Positions 25,160 through 38,187 of a stretch of DNA of 64,000 bases are shown here, one piece after another. Below the pieces are notes generated by a model that had not been told where the DNA came from, searched no databases, and saw only the letters and a program-made list of their open reading frames with translations. Source of the stretch: Schistocephalus solidus (lineage: Eukaryota > Platyhelminthes > Cestoda > Diphyllobothriidea > Diphyllobothriidae); assembly GCA_017591395.1 (NCBI GenBank), contig WEDG01001500.1:1-64000 (forward strand), read 5' to 3'. Each line of letters opens with the position of its first letter. Positions within the stretch are counted from its first letter, which is position 1. The translations under genes were made by a program, and so were the position numbers.

Positions 25160-28100
25160 TTTTATTACGCTTGTGCTTATCGTATCGCTGCTCTGATAGG
25201 TGACTAAAACTGGCAATGTTTACAGTCTTGGTTCAGGCTTTAACCCCTACCCATATCATACATATTTTTATGGCTGTATGGCGGTTGCCAAAAGGCTATG
25301 TTTTTTTTTAATAGACTGAAACCAGAACTGCGACAGCAGCAAAGACGAAAATTGCAAAAATGGGAATCGGAAGCTTTTCTTATCCATTTCACGAAATGTG
25401 CGACTTACTTTTGAAATTCGATACTAGTGTTTGCTGGTTTCACTTAACTAGCCCTGAATCTGTCCGCAACAAATAGCAGATTCACTTCAAGCGGTGGGTG
25501 CTTTCGCATCTGCATGTTAAGTAATCAATGATTACTTCATTTCTTCTGCCCTAAGTTGTGAATAATTAGCATCTATCTTAACATTCTGGAGTAAAATTTG
25601 AAAAGCGTTACATTAATTTATAAACCTACTACGAGGTTGTGATAGAGGTGCAATTTAAAGCAATTTATAATTTAACACCAACCATCGTAAATATTTAACA
25701 TTCATTGGGATTATGAAAACTTCACTATCTTAAAAGGCGAAAATAAAAAAAGGTGTTAGTTCATTTACTGACGTTCGCCTTTCTTCTCCCTTATCTTTTG
25801 CGCCTTAAACATTCCTGATAAAAAAAACTTCAAACTTTAGGGCCATTATCCATAGAGTGGGGAATTAATTTATACAACTGTGCCAAAAACGATTTAAACT
25901 GGATTGCAGGTTGCCTAAATATATTATACTTTGCTGATATTACTTAGTTGATAGCAGAAAAACTTTGGAATGAACATAAGTGTAGAATCAGCGAAGTTAT
26001 ACTAACAGACCAGAATGCATTTTGCCGACTTAGCCGGCTCAAACAATGTGTCCAAACTTAGTACACCATCAAGGTTTGACTCACTGATGCAACCCGGTCT
26101 GTCATTTTGTTAACTACTATCGGGAATAGTAGTCAAATAAGAGTAATATTCACAGAACTCGTAAGCTTGCGAGACGAATAAGAGCAAGTATACATCGCAG
26201 TGGAGCTGAAACTTGGGTTTCCCAAGTTATATTTTAAAAGACGAAACTGGTTAGGCATTCCTCCTTGTGCCAGGAAACGTAAACTGAAATCAATTACAGA
26301 TAGGCAGAAATTATCCAGTCATTTTCAGGATCAACTGTAGTCACTTTTTTGACAGCACATGATGCAAGTGAGTGCCCGAAACGTGTTCGCATGCAGTAAA
26401 TTAAAAAGGTTTTACTTGCAAACTAACCACGCACTGTCATCTCACCTACGATGGAATCACAGTTCTCAGGAAAGGAGACTTGAATTACCATTTCTGGATT
26501 ATAAGTTGTCATCAGCTAGCTATAATTAACATAGGTTTACGATCTCTAAGGCGCAAACACGTATTCTGTTGGTAAACATTTAACAGCAAAACTATCGAAT
26601 CAGGAGCTCGTAGTCCAGAAAAGAACTATGCTGGCGACTCAATGGTTAGAAAACGTGACTTTTACCAAACAAAAAGTAGTGGGCTAAAAATGTTAATGAT
26701 GTGATTCTTATAATTTGCAACGTTTCATGAGTACAGAAATACTTCCGTATCGAAGCAGAAGAGATAACGTAACTCTAAGTGATGCATAATTTAAGGTAAT
26801 AGTAAAAAGCAGAAGATATGTCGACGCACGAACAGTTTATTCAACGAGCTTCAAAAGCTAAGTAAAAACCAATTGCTTAGCAATATGAAAATAAGAATTT
26901 CAACGTGTTGCAGTGAAATTTGGTCGGAAACCCGGATCTCTATGACGAATATCGTTCAAAAGCTCGAGGTTTCACAAGCATGCCAAATCGACTAATCAAC
27001 TAGTTGATCCAAACGCGCATTTCAACGGAATTTGATCGCATCCTGTTGTTTTTTCACGCTTTCCAAGCACTGAACCAGGATGGAGACACAGGTTAGTTGC
27101 TGATTCCGAAATAGCCTTTCATTGTGGTTTTATTCCATGTGCCCTCCCAAAGCTATATGCAAAAAGACAGATTTCTGGGACCACCTCGAAAACTTGCGGG
27201 TGTACTGCCGACATCTGTTGAAGCCTGTTTGTTCTTGACATGAAAGTGATCTGATTTTTTTAAGAAAAGTATAGTTAGTCTGTGGCCTAGAAACCAGAAA
27301 GTTTACTCAAAGGTAAGGCTTTGTTTCAAAGCATCAGCCAGTTTTTTTCCTTTACAAATAAGTCCTTTTATAAAATACGTGCATTAAAAGAAACTGCGTG
27401 GCTCATTTCTGATGCAGCAAATTGCATCACGCTTGCCCCGCAAAATCCTATGAAGAGATAAACACAACTCCAGTGGCATCAATGGGTGTTGGTTGTTTTT
27501 ACAAATAGTTTTCAGGATGCCCTTGCAGAAACCAGCGTGCCACTGTGTGCAAAATCATCTACCATTTTGCTCCATGCTAACCTGCACTGAGAGTTGATTT
27601 ATGATTTATTTTTTAAAAGAAATATAGTCATGTTATTTAGTGTATTGCTAATTATGGCATGTAATATCGCTTATAAAAGCAACAGACCTGCCCTCATGCA
27701 GCATCGTTAGCAGTAAAGCTAAAGCCCCTAGAATTATCATTCGCACATCATATTTTAAATATCGGGTTTGACAAGTATTTTTGAATCCATAGATTTTGCT
27801 TCTGTAAGTAAAATTTTGAGACTGGAACATTCTTTAAGAAAAAACTGAAAATATTTCATTTTGCAAATTACCCAACCATTCTTAATACCCCAGATGTTAA
27901 CTAAAACATTTAAGCACTTACGTAGACATGGAATTGTTTTTAAGCCTCGGAGCCAACAGACAAAACATGCGATGGAAAGGCTGCATTTTGTAAGGTATCT
28001 GAGATTTCTTATAAGAGAGAGAGGAAGTATTTCCATTTATTGTGCAGTGTCATTCAAAATTTTCAGCAAAATAAGCAATGGCTTCATTCACTAAAAGAAC

Positions 28101-28240
28101 AGGGTAAGTGAAAATATTTTGCAAGAATCGCAAATGCAAAAATTGACATCCAGTGTGGGAGACAGTTCTGATCTCAGCTTCTGTATTTCAGTCTCCGCAA
28201 ACGTAAGGTAGCGTGCTAGAAATAGCAAAACAGAGCATTA
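25160..28240. other. Sequence without recognisable gene
   Basis: Short frames only. The 93-codon minus-strand and 77-codon plus-strand frames near 27755-28094 overlap and have no family motif. No repeat relationship was noticed. Confidence 0.55.
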
Positions 28241-28254
28241 ATATGCCAATGATC

Positions 28255-30680
28255 GCCAAGCTATATGAAAAAACCTCGGCGCATCGGACGAGAAGACTTC
28301 ATGGCAATCAGCTCAGAGTGGAGGGGATGGGTAACATCATGAAGAATTTGCCCAGCAAATTGTTTGTTTGATGTGAAGTGCTGTTTTGTTATCAAATCCA
28401 CTAAAACAGTAAAAGAAACACCGGCAGCAGAAGAGAGCATTTGGAGGATACGTTTTAAACTCAACAAATCCTTTTGAAACAAAGCTGAATGAATCACGAG
28501 AGAACAATAAAGGATGAGTGGAAGAATTTATGCCTTTATAAATCGCTAGATAAGGGCTTGAGGTGTGTGGTAGGAACGTAAACGTCGGATATAATAAATA
28601 AGTTTACGAATTTTTGTAAAAGAGTAGCAATATGTTGGGATAGTGAAAGATGGGATGTCAGATTAATGCCAAGAAACCGGAAAGAGGATGCCTCGGCTGA
28701 GGATTCAGAAATAGGGGATGGTTGGAGGTGAAAAACACATAAGACAGATTTCTCATGGTTGAGTTGCAGACCATTATCTAACGACCAGGCAGAGACATGG
28801 TCCAGGTTATTCTTCGGAGACTGGAGATTTGTATGAATTTTAAGAGGATGACCAACAACCATATCGCCGGCATATTTTATGTACAGACAGTCGTTTGGTA
28901 ATCTCAAATGGTCAGTAGGGAGAGTAAAGAGGTGATCGGATAGGATGGCAAAAAGAAGATCAACGCAATTGTTTGGAAGGACAGTAGATTTTCACTTGCC
29001 GGATTGTACAAATTGAGTGCGGGAAGTAAAAAGTCTAGAAGCTAAGAGACAACTTAACTGGGAGAGCCACATGCGGATGTTTTATTAAGGTTGAGATGAC
29101 ACGGGATGGGGTTGAAGGCAGAGGAGAAGCTACGTAATGCGCATGCGTACGCACAGCAGCTCTTTATCTTTTCCAACCAAATGTACAACAAGAGCAACGG
29201 CGTCTAGGGTACTATGACGGGCCTTTTGTGCAAATTTTAATGGGTCGGAGAAATTGGGGGTAAATGGCTTAATTATATCGAGGGTGACTTGCTCAGCAAG
29301 CTTTAATAAATCGGAAGAGCAGTCGATTGAACGGAAAAACTATTGACCAAAATAAGAGGTTTTTTAGGAATAGGGGTGATTCTTACTGAACGCCCAACTC
29401 CATGAAGAGCATGTTTATAAGGTGTGCCAAAATAGGGGCAATTTGAGAGCAGGAATATTTAAAATAAATGGAGGGACATCATCTAACCCAGCAACAAGTG
29501 AACCACGGACCTTTTTAGGTGTTTCTCTCCCGTTGTCACTTAGACAGAAGAAAAAGTGCTTGGAAGAAACAAAAGGTTGTTTAAGGGGGTTTAGAGCCAG
29601 TACAAGTATAAAATAAAATGTTCATTTAGAGAATCTAATTGAGCGTTAACATTTGCTAGTTTACCACGTAGGCAAGTGTGACATTTAAGATTCCTCCAGA
29701 GTTTAGCAGAAGAAAGCGGAAAAGGAGATGCAGACGGTGAGGAAAAATGGTGACAAAGCTAACATATCATTAAGTCTGTAAATCTCACTTTTTATGAAGA
29801 ATTTCACGTCCTGTAAACTACCACAGAGGTGCAGCTTGTAGAGAAGTTTATTTACGTCTTAAACATTTTCGACAGGGAGAATAAATTATGCCACGTCGGA
29901 TGATAACGGTATCAAGAGGACAAAAAATATTAAATATTTCTTTGAAAAATATTGCAAGGTAGCATGAGCATGACTCGACATTGAATTGACTGAGGAAGAT
30001 GGGGATAGCAAACGAGACGCAAGTCAGGGGAAGGCAAATAATTTCTGGGGACGTGTAGCTAACCTTAATTTCACTTCGGGTTCTATTTGCAGCGCTTGCG
30101 TTTAAACGGAATAAATTTTAAGAAGGCCTATTAGTACAGAATGATCGGAACCGGACAATGGAGCTCTGTTCTTAACAAGGACAAATATAATGCCTTTAAA
30201 TGTATTAAACAATATGGGTTTAAATATAACAGCGATAACGTCAATACAATCATGCGAGTACGAAAATAAGGACTTACAGTTAATACACCAATCCTTGTTG
30301 ACCAAAATATCCACCCCACTACCTCTGCTGGAGGATGAAGATTTTCAATCAGAAGGACAGGGGGCTTATTAGTTGTGCATCAATGTCACTATTTAACCAT
30401 ATCTCTTAAAGACAAGTCATTTCAGTCTTACTGTGTTCTTTTTTGAACAAAGTACCTCCATATCATGAGTTTTGTTGAAAGTTGGACAGCAATTTGTTGA
30501 CAGGAAGCCTTGAATGGACAGTTTGTCTTTTGGTTGACGCTTTAGCGCGATTTGCCAACCACAGCGGTTTTTTCCTCTGCGAAGATCTTTGTCGATAAAA
30601 ACGTGATGATGAAAGCACGGCAAGATCACAAATCTGACATTTTGGCCGAAAAGTGCAACAGCTGGCATTGAGGAAATTAT
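28255..30680 (-). mobile_element. CR1/Jockey-type LINE, endonuclease to RT, decayed
   Basis: Read on the minus strand from 30680 down. An endonuclease region has the pattern W-L-N-S-D-I-D near 30400, a DILVNKDWCINCKS stretch (about 30310), and the C-terminal SGSDHSVL motif (about 30140). Next comes the N-terminal RT region with GLDDVPPFIL (about 29480). Then DPLKFAQKARHSTLDAVAL (about 29200, frames shifted) and SSAFN (about 29110) follow. The RT catalytic box reads IKYAGDMVVGH (28907-28536 frame), with G in place of the first D of YADD. The C-terminal part has a DVTHPLHSEL motif (about 28320). Several frameshifts and stops separate the blocks. The order matches a LINE ORF2. It is a dead copy of a different element from the one at 21.7 kb, since both carry the endonuclease. 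Confidence 0.82.
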
Positions 30681-30719
30681 AAGGTATATTTTTCAGTTTA
30701 CTTGCATACATTTATACAT

Positions 30720-33600
30720 ACATGAGCACTCAGTGCTAATTTCGTGCCATTACAAAATATCATGTTAAACATATAAAGCGTATGCAATTTTAAAGCAATA
30801 TTTTCCAGCCAGACATCCAAAATTCCTACTATACTAATGTTAAAGTGGATGAATATGCAAACAATTTAAACGTTAACAAAGGAGGAGGATAATCCTCGCC
30901 TTTCCAATTAATGAGCATATTGTTCACGTACGTTTTCGAGCAACAATATTTGTCCGTTTTTGAGCGTCTTTTTTACTCTCTATGGCCATTTTTACTACTC
31001 TTTAATATAAAATCAAATTTATAATTCTTACTTTTGGCGTGACAGAGGGTAGTTATTCGGCAAAAATGTTTTTATTTGTATAGTTAGTAGCATACAAATA
31101 TCCATGTTAAATTTCTGTTGTTAGCATATTTACTGCAAAGACGCCTGGTACCAAATATCCGATGTCCTTATAATCATGGTTCCTCTGTGGGAAAACTTTT
31201 TTCCCGGCTTGATAAATATAAAATAATTTTAAAAATTCGTTCACTTTATGATTATTTCTGTCGACCAACACTCGGATCTTGTCTTCATTAAAATTTTAAT
31301 TATGAGACCATTAAATGGCCAATATTTCTAATGCGCAGATATGTCAATTGTGGTACTGGACGTTTCTACGTTAAGAGGTCAGTGAATTTCCCTTATCCTT
31401 AAGGGCAATTAAGGGCTGGACCGTTGCTTACTGACAAACCTGCGAACCGAATTCCCCAGAATTACCTCCAATGCACGTTTTTGCATATCATGATATTTGT
31501 TGGTCAATGTTTCAAATTTTGTAGAAAGTGTGTTTTGCAGATCATAAGTCCTCTCAAGAGAGAAATTTAAAATATTTGTACAAAATAAAATAAAATTTTT
31601 AAGCTAATGAACTATCAACCGTCAAAACGCATATTTTTTATCCTCAATATTATGTGGAATAATATCTTTATTGAAATTTCCCCATATGCAACATTTTTCC
31701 TTAAATATAATAAATAACCCCACATAACCAAAACTCTTAGTTAAGAGTACCAAGGTTAAGGCGAATTTTTAAACTATTATTCATCATTTCCCTGTGCGTA
31801 ATTGTTGAGCTTCAAAATATTCGTTTTTAACCGTGTTCAATGATATGCGCTCTGCCTGATTTAGAGCTACCCGTGACTCAATCTAGTTAAAAACACTCTC
31901 AATACTATTTAATATCTCGTATTCTATGAAATATTCACCGATCTTACAGCGAAACGGTAAATATACAATGCACCAAAACGTGATCTATATATTTTAGACG
32001 TAAATGCAAAGAAATCTGATCCGCAAATGTCAAAGTAAATATCAGTACGCATATAGCTATTAATTTGATTTAACAGTTTGGACATAAATCTTCACGAAAA
32101 ATGTACAGGCTCTTCATAGAGGTTATCTTCTCTTTTACATTGATAAATATGCATATGTATTTTGGAAATTTGCTGGCCATCATCCGAAATAACTCGGTGG
32201 AGAGCCAACAAAACAGGCAAATAATAAAAACAAAACTATCACAACTTTCCATCATTAATGCAATTATTATTTAGTGCATTCAACGTAGCTGCCAGTAGTC
32301 ACAGGAAAATAAAATAGCTTTGGATTGTTGGCTTGCAAGTGAGGACACTTTTATCCAAAATGCGTACGCCATAGTCAGAAAATGCAAATGAGATTTAAAT
32401 AATTTAGGCAAATCCTGATTGGCCTTTCTTATGAGGTAACTAAGCAACGCCTGCACATACGGTCACAAAAATATACTAGGCATACTCGAAAATGATTATT
32501 CCATTTGCATTGTCGAATGCTTTTCATACGAATGCATTATACACGTAGTGATTTATATATTGGCCCAGGACCCGTTTACAAGGGTTATTTTTGGTGATCG
32601 CAATAAGTTTGTGCAAGATACACCCCATATTTGGTGACATAACTCATGTCATATAAGCTAATTAAGAAGAACTATTAATTATTCGGTAATCGGCCAGAAA
32701 GCATAAATTTAAACACGCATTTTAAATATCCGCAGTTAAATAAAACCATAGACAAAATATTTAAAGTTAAATTATGCTAGTTGTGGAGGGCAAATTAGCA
32801 AGAAAATCTGAAATGGCGTTAAAGCAAAGAACTATACATACAAACCAGACTGAGCATATGAAATACTGATGCATGTTAATGCAAAGAAATATAAAAAAAA
32901 ACAGTCAAAACAAAAGTCGATGACCTATAATGACCCTTCGTAGATAATGTTTGGATGCAAACGTTTAGTAAAATATGAAGTGCAACACTTATTAAACTGG
33001 GCAAGACTTTCAAAATTATTTAAATTTCCATGAGCATTGAAACACCATTTGCAAAGGTTTTACATTTTTCGAAATGCTGCGGGCAGCCTTAGTGCTTCTT
33101 TGTTTGGGTTTATGGGCAAACTAAATCAAAAGCACAGTTTTTATAAGAAAATACTTACGATTTAACTACTTATGAAGAAGATCAAAATAAGAAAATTATT
33201 AATTAATATACTCTGCTCTTGAAGGGAATAATTCTGTAAGTTGTAGTTTGGGTCGTATAATGAAACCCAACCAAATTCGAAAGTGAATCACCAAATTGAG
33301 GAATTTCACAAAAAGAAGGGATTGGATTGTGATCTTGCGTAGGTAAAAACCATTTGATAAATTAACAACTTAAAAAATTACTTTTGAAAGTGAAGGCAGT
33401 AAAACATGCACAAAATATTGTTTATTTATTCATTTTATTTTGCGAACGAAAATGTTCATTTTTCCTGGCTTTTTTATCGTTTCTGTGATTGTTTTTATTC
33501 CAGACCCTATCTTAAGTTTACTTGTATATTACAGCCTGGTCGCATTGATAGTAAATGTATTAGCAAACATCAAACCAGATATCTGTTTTGTATATCAATG
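30720..33600. other. AT-rich sequence, no gene seen
   Basis: No frame longer than about 61 codons with any motif. No repeats recognised. Confidence 0.6.
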
Positions 33601-33614
33601 AAAATAAATAAAAC

Positions 33615-33960
33615 GGAGAAGTCGAGTTTGGGGAGCAAACGCTTTCGATTATTCATCATTAGGCCTTTACAATAATATAAGAGAGGGTGGAGTAACAAAA
33701 CTTTCGACATTCAATAAGCATTAAGTATGGGGGAGATGGTTGAGGGCATTCAGCATTCAGGGGTTATACTCCAGTCCTATAGGGGCTAGGGATGAGGAGG
33801 GTAGGGGGAAGGTATACTTCAATTATTTGGGTTACTATTTGGTCAATATGACGCAACGTGGCAGGATGTGAGTGGGACAAATCTGTAGAAGTTTGTGTAT
33901 TGTCCCGCTTAGCCAGAAATGAAGCCTTGTCCGCTTCCCCACTAACCGAGCTAGGAGAAT
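33615..33960 (-). mobile_element. Penelope-like element 3' end, minus-strand copy
   Basis: Its reverse complement matches the plus-strand PLE tail at about 34550-34833. Shared blocks include TGCGTCA.ATTGAC, GTAACC.AAATAATTG, CTCCCCCATACT, TGTTACTC.ACCCTC.CTTA, AATAATCGAAAGCGT and CTCGACTTCT. The match starts in the last part of the GIY-YIG coding region and runs through the 3' non-coding tail. With the plus-strand copy it forms an inverted pair pointing outward. It is 5'-truncated and carries only the tail. Confidence 0.72.
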
Positions 33961-34129
33961 ATATACTCCAGATACGCTGGAAAAAAGAACTCGCCCTGAT
34001 ACAGAACACTCTTTGAGAAAAAAGGCTTTACCGAGAATTGTATCAGTAAGTATATTGAGCAAAGTCACCCAAAATCAGACGTGACAATGGCTGAGAAGAA
34101 GGATTTATTTATTGCGAACTTTACCATTT

Positions 34130-34833
34130 TCGATTAAACACTGCTATCGCACGAACGTACCCAGCCGCTAATTTAAGGTTAGTATTCTCAAGCATTCCAC
34201 TTCTTTGCCTTGAAGGCAAGGATAGACAGCCATTTAGACCTCTTAAATGTGCATCTACTCCTTCATTTGCTCCTGTGGAGCAGTATATTATATTCAACCA
34301 ACTAGGTGCCTAGTCAAAAGGATGCGAAAGCACCATCCTGCTTGGCTAAATCAAGGCATGGTAAAGTCCATCTTAAGCGCAATTTTGGCTCATTTGGTTG
34401 ACAGCGGTCACCGGGTTGACGTCAACCAAGCATTCCGAGTAATCTACTAGGTGCCGACGAAGCACCACAAGTTCCTGCGTCAGCGGATGCTTGCGACGGT
34501 AGAGGCAGTGGCCATTCGATTGACCAACCCAATTGTGTGCTCGCAAAAAGCGCTTGTAGTGGCCATAAGGCTCCCTTGGCCGCAAACAAACTCAGCATCT
34601 GCGTTCACACCTCGTGCCAAATGCGTCACATTGACGAAGTGGTAACCTAAATAATTGCCGTTCACCTTCCCCCTCCCCTTTACATCCCTCTGACCTCTGA
34701 AAGCCCTCAAACCTCTCCCCCATACTAACTGCTTATTTGATGTTGAAACGTTTGTTACTCTACCCTCCCTTACATTATAGTAAAAGCCGGATAATGAATA
34801 ATCGAAAGCGTACGTTCATCAAACTCGACTTCT
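34130..34833 (+). mobile_element. Penelope-like element, GIY-YIG endonuclease and 3' tail, decayed
   Basis: From 34247 the translation starts MCIYSFICSCGAVYYIQPTR, which corresponds to the GIY-YIG N-terminal region. The canonical YIGRT is changed to YIQPT, and a cysteine pair (C-S-C) precedes it as in PLEs. It continues with KHHPAWLN, an AILAHLVDSGHRVDVNQAFR block and then a stop in IY|VP at 34450. The same frame carries on after the stop with AVAIRL.NP..CSQK. The tail after about 34645 is non-coding and is repeated inverted at 33615. Weak upstream similarity begins near 34130. No RT remains in the window, so this is a 5'-truncated copy. A GAAACGTT at about 34743 lacks a CUGAUGA core. Confidence 0.82.
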
Positions 34834-34849
34834 TTAATGCTTATATGGG

Positions 34850-36250
34850 TATCCTCGTTAAAAATAAAATCAAGCGATATAACAACATTTACCTAAAGAG
34901 GATTAAATAAAGCAAGCTGAAAAATGTCCTACATTTTGACGTTATTTCTGTTATATTTTACTGCTCAAAACAATACGCTTAATTAAAAGTGAAACACTGC
35001 ATGTTAACGATATTGCTATGTTTTCGCGCAATATTTTCCAACGTTACGTAAGACGACTATTTCGGTTAACATGCTTATCTATATCCTATCTCGTCTCATC
35101 TACGCGGCACGATTAATCAAACTTTATGTTAGTGAAGGTTGTATTATAAGTGCTTTTATCGAATTTAATTTTTTCTAACTGAAGGAAAGAGCCAGGCTGT
35201 CAACTTTGCCACATTAATATTTAGGCCGAACACTACTTTGGATAAAACGTAATATAAAAATCTGCCTTAAAATTTAAACATTTTCTTAAAAAATTAACAA
35301 TAATAGATATTCTAAATTAGAAAGATACCTTTCACAAAACCCGATCCACTGACGAGTCAAATTCATAATGACCGATTAATCCCCTAAGTTGTAATTTGAA
35401 TCACAGTAAGCATATGCTATCCGTTTTTGCAATTGCTCTAAATAGGTGTTTTTAGTTTACAAGAACTATTGTTATCTACTCAGTTAGAACATAAGTTTAG
35501 ACAATTGTCAAAAGAAACCACTAAAATACAAGTTATATAGTTTTTTTATTTTTCTAATTTTAAGATGTTTTATATGTTAGTAATTAAAGTTTCAACGATA
35601 AAAATAAAAAACTCGGTTAAACAATGAAGTTTAAGTGTTTGATATTTTTATCCAAAAAAGTAAAAACCTGAGATAAATCATCTCGAAACCGGTCACAGAA
35701 GAACCACAGAAAAAAATATACTTTCAATTTTGATTTTTTGTTTGAACCAGCATAAACCAATTACTTAATCGAAGCATAACCTCGTCTGTAAAATGAAAAC
35801 AATAGTTAAAACAAGTAATTCTATGGTTTTTGCATTTTGGTTGCTGAAATAAGACAACTAGTTTTTTAGAACTTTAACCCGTGAACAAAATTGTAGTCCA
35901 CTAGATTATGTTCCTGTTCAAGCTCAAAAGTGTTACTTAGGAAAAATAAACCCCTATGAGATTGTCAAGGTTTGAAGCATCTAATACATATTTTCCTGAA
36001 GTGTTTTTTTTTCACTTCCTGAGAACGCTTTAAGCATTTAGTGACATAAAAATAAGAGAAAACGAGGAAAGGTTTATCTAAGTCAATGATTATTTGTGTA
36101 CAATAGTACACTTCACCATATTTACTCCTATTTGACGCAATATCTTTTTATCTAAAGATTGTTGCCAAGCCAGTTCCATAGAATTTTCTTTGAGGTTAAG
36201 TTACATTGGTTAAAGTATAAGTTGTATGTTAACTGTAAAACTTTCGCTCA
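34850..36250. other. AT-rich sequence, no gene seen
   Basis: No supported frames or repeats. Confidence 0.6.
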
Positions 36251-36260
36251 ATCGGTGATT

Positions 36261-36530
36261 TTATCCCACATATGACCGATTTGGGATGAAATGTCCTCTC
36301 GTTCCTGCTTTGTAAGTTTGATTCTCAGGTTGTGTTTTGTTTTGCAATTTTTGGGCGTTTGCGTTTTCTTGTTCGCTTCCGTGGTAATTTTTGTTCGGTT
36401 GAGCTATTGGTAGGTATCGGCAATCTTCGTCTGTGGGCTTTTCACTCTTCCATTTGAATTTTGAAGCGCATACAAATGGCGGCATTTTAAGATTTGCAGC
36501 CAGCGCAATCTTTGCAAGCAGCTCCTGCGC
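36261..36530 (-). other. Possible exon, unassigned (minus strand)
   Basis: The minus strand is open from about 36530 to 36261. The translation is polar and compositionally more protein-like than most frames here (runs of Q, N, K, E, T), with a CTAAC branch-like string and AG sites just upstream of the start. No domain is recognised. It lies 3' of the better supported exon-like blocks at 38.4-36.9 kb and could be a later exon of the same transcript, but no phase-consistent junction is evident. Confidence 0.15.
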
Positions 36531-36902
36531 TCTTAGTTAGTGGATGAGTACATTCCAAAATCAAATTTAACAGGGTGGAAGGTGACCTTTACGGACTATC
36601 CATCGGTAAATATATTAATGTCAGAAGATGGGTTAACTGTAATTTATCAATCATCTGAGGTTGTTCAGCGGAGGTTTATAATCAATCTTTAGAAAAAAAA
36701 CAGCGTAAGCAGTGTTTGGGCCATGTTTATTCGTACAGATCCTATAAAGGTACTCTGTTTGTATTTTTGTTCGTTTAATGTCGATAAGCATTAGCTACGG
36801 TTGGCTTACCGTCCGGTGATAATTTAAACCAGAGCTGCCGCAACACTTAAGACAGAGTTTCGTCCTGTGACTAGGTGAAAATGGTAAACAAAACGCTCTT
36901 AC

Positions 36903-37086
36903 CTCGTTTACAGTATGAACTATACTGGCGATCGTCTGCATGGGCTCTAGATCAGCAACTTTAAAATCAAGCAACGATGCACACTTCCCGCTTCCAATCA
37001 GGATAGGGCCGTTAGCACAAGTGTCACGCGAACTTACAGGCTTCTGATATCCTGATCTCAACTGCCCAAGTGGCAGGGACGTTTGA
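36903..37086 (-). CDS. Exon-like block 3 of a candidate minus-strand gene
   Basis: Acceptor-like ...CCTTTAAG just before 37086 and a strong donor GAG|GTAAGA at 36903/36902. With a 1-nt start the 184 bases stay open and end in phase 0. This is exactly what the preceding block (ending with 2 leftover bases) requires. The end of the peptide reads DFKVADLEPMQTIASIVHTV. A pattern of 'QIAS.LN.V' type occurs in the stalk between REJ and GPS of polycystin-1-like proteins, as I recall the family; I have not aligned it. The minus-strand open frame extends further up to 37199, so the acceptor choice is uncertain. Function is unproven. Confidence 0.38.
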
Positions 37087-37850
37087 CTTAAAGGGCTCGA
37101 TGACCCAATGAAGTAAACTAAGATATAAGTGGTCATTACGGCATCCGCTACCTTCGTCCACATGAACTCTTGATTTTTAACTGACACTCGCAATATCACT
37201 GCCAGGGTTATCTCTGGCTACGGTAGAAATGCACAGTCAAGAGAAGAGGCTCCTCATATGCTCGCATTTGCTCAGCATTTGCGTGAGCTGCCAAAATTAT
37301 CCAAACGTTTTATATAATATTAATTATTCTCTGGCGTATAGAAGACGTCCTCACAGATATCAGGAAAATGGAGATTCATCAGCAGAAATAAGCACTTCAA
37401 TTGGTTAATTTACACGACCTGAGCTCTTCTAGGCGTATAAGCATTTTCAGACAGTTTTTACGCAAAAAATCATCCAAACAAACGCAACGATATAGTATGG
37501 ATTTAATGGCATTCTAAAACTTTGTTAACGCTTAATCACCTGCGTACGGCCATTTTTTTAAAAAGAAACCGTTCAATGGGAAAATAAGAGGGCTTCTAAA
37601 AGGAAAATCCGTTCTCACTTTCGAATGTGAGGTTTAGTTCGATTCCAAAAAAATAATGGACCAGAAAAAGCAGTCGGCAAAGATTATGCTTAAGTAGGAT
37701 TTGAAAAGGACGTACTCACCAACCTTGTCTACAATAAATAGGACATAATTAAAACTGCTCCTCGAGGTACCAGTTGCAAGATGGAAATATATAAATAATA
37801 ATGAACATTGAATTCGTTCATCACAAAGAAAGTTAGCAGACAGAGGTTAC

Positions 37851-38019
37851 GGCAGTGTCATTTCAAGGAGGGCAACTGCATTGTTGTGATGTTTATCCGT
37901 CATGATCTGGTTCTCATCACAAACGTTTGCCAACTTCCTTTCCGAGAGAGTCGCATTTATGCTGCTGTCTTCTCCTACTCTCCTATGCGCGCGCGAGACC
38001 AGATTTTTAGTCGTGTGAG
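37851..38019 (-). CDS. Exon-like block 2 of a candidate minus-strand gene
   Basis: Preceded by acceptor-like TTCTAATGACAG and followed by the donor GTAACC. It is 169 bases long: 2 nt to complete a codon, 55 codons, then 2 nt. The translation (HTTKNLVSRAHRRVGEDSSI... to ...NNAVALLEMTLP) is polar and has no stop. The 2-nt start fits the 1-nt remainder of the block ending at 38188, leaving an intron of about 168 bases. Base composition is raised relative to flanks, including a CGCGCGCG-like stretch. No catalytic motif is seen. It may be part of the extracellular region of a large membrane protein. Confidence 0.4.
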
Positions 38020-38187
38020 CTGTCATTAGAATATCAGTTATTCTCTAATTCCCCAGGTGTTATTCAGGAATTTTTATACGATCCGACATAGCAAGGTGAC
38101 GGCCCATGTTATGGAAACAACTCCGTGGTGGTTTATGTTCGCCCATCACTGCAGTCTGCTGCTCTTGTGCTCATGTTGCCGGTTTAC

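Noticed and set aside
26440..26475. ACCTACGATGGAATCACAG, similar to the core of motif A
   Set aside because: No GAAAC or GUC follows within a usable distance.
34730..34750. GAAACGTT near the end of the plus-strand PLE as a further hammerhead
   Set aside because: No helix II and no CUGAUGA core can be placed; the minus-strand copy of the pair does not keep GAAAC.
36795..37199. Whole 134-codon minus-strand frame as one ORF
   Set aside because: A strong donor at 36903 and acceptor-like sites inside suggest that only part of it could be exonic; the ends are probably read-through.
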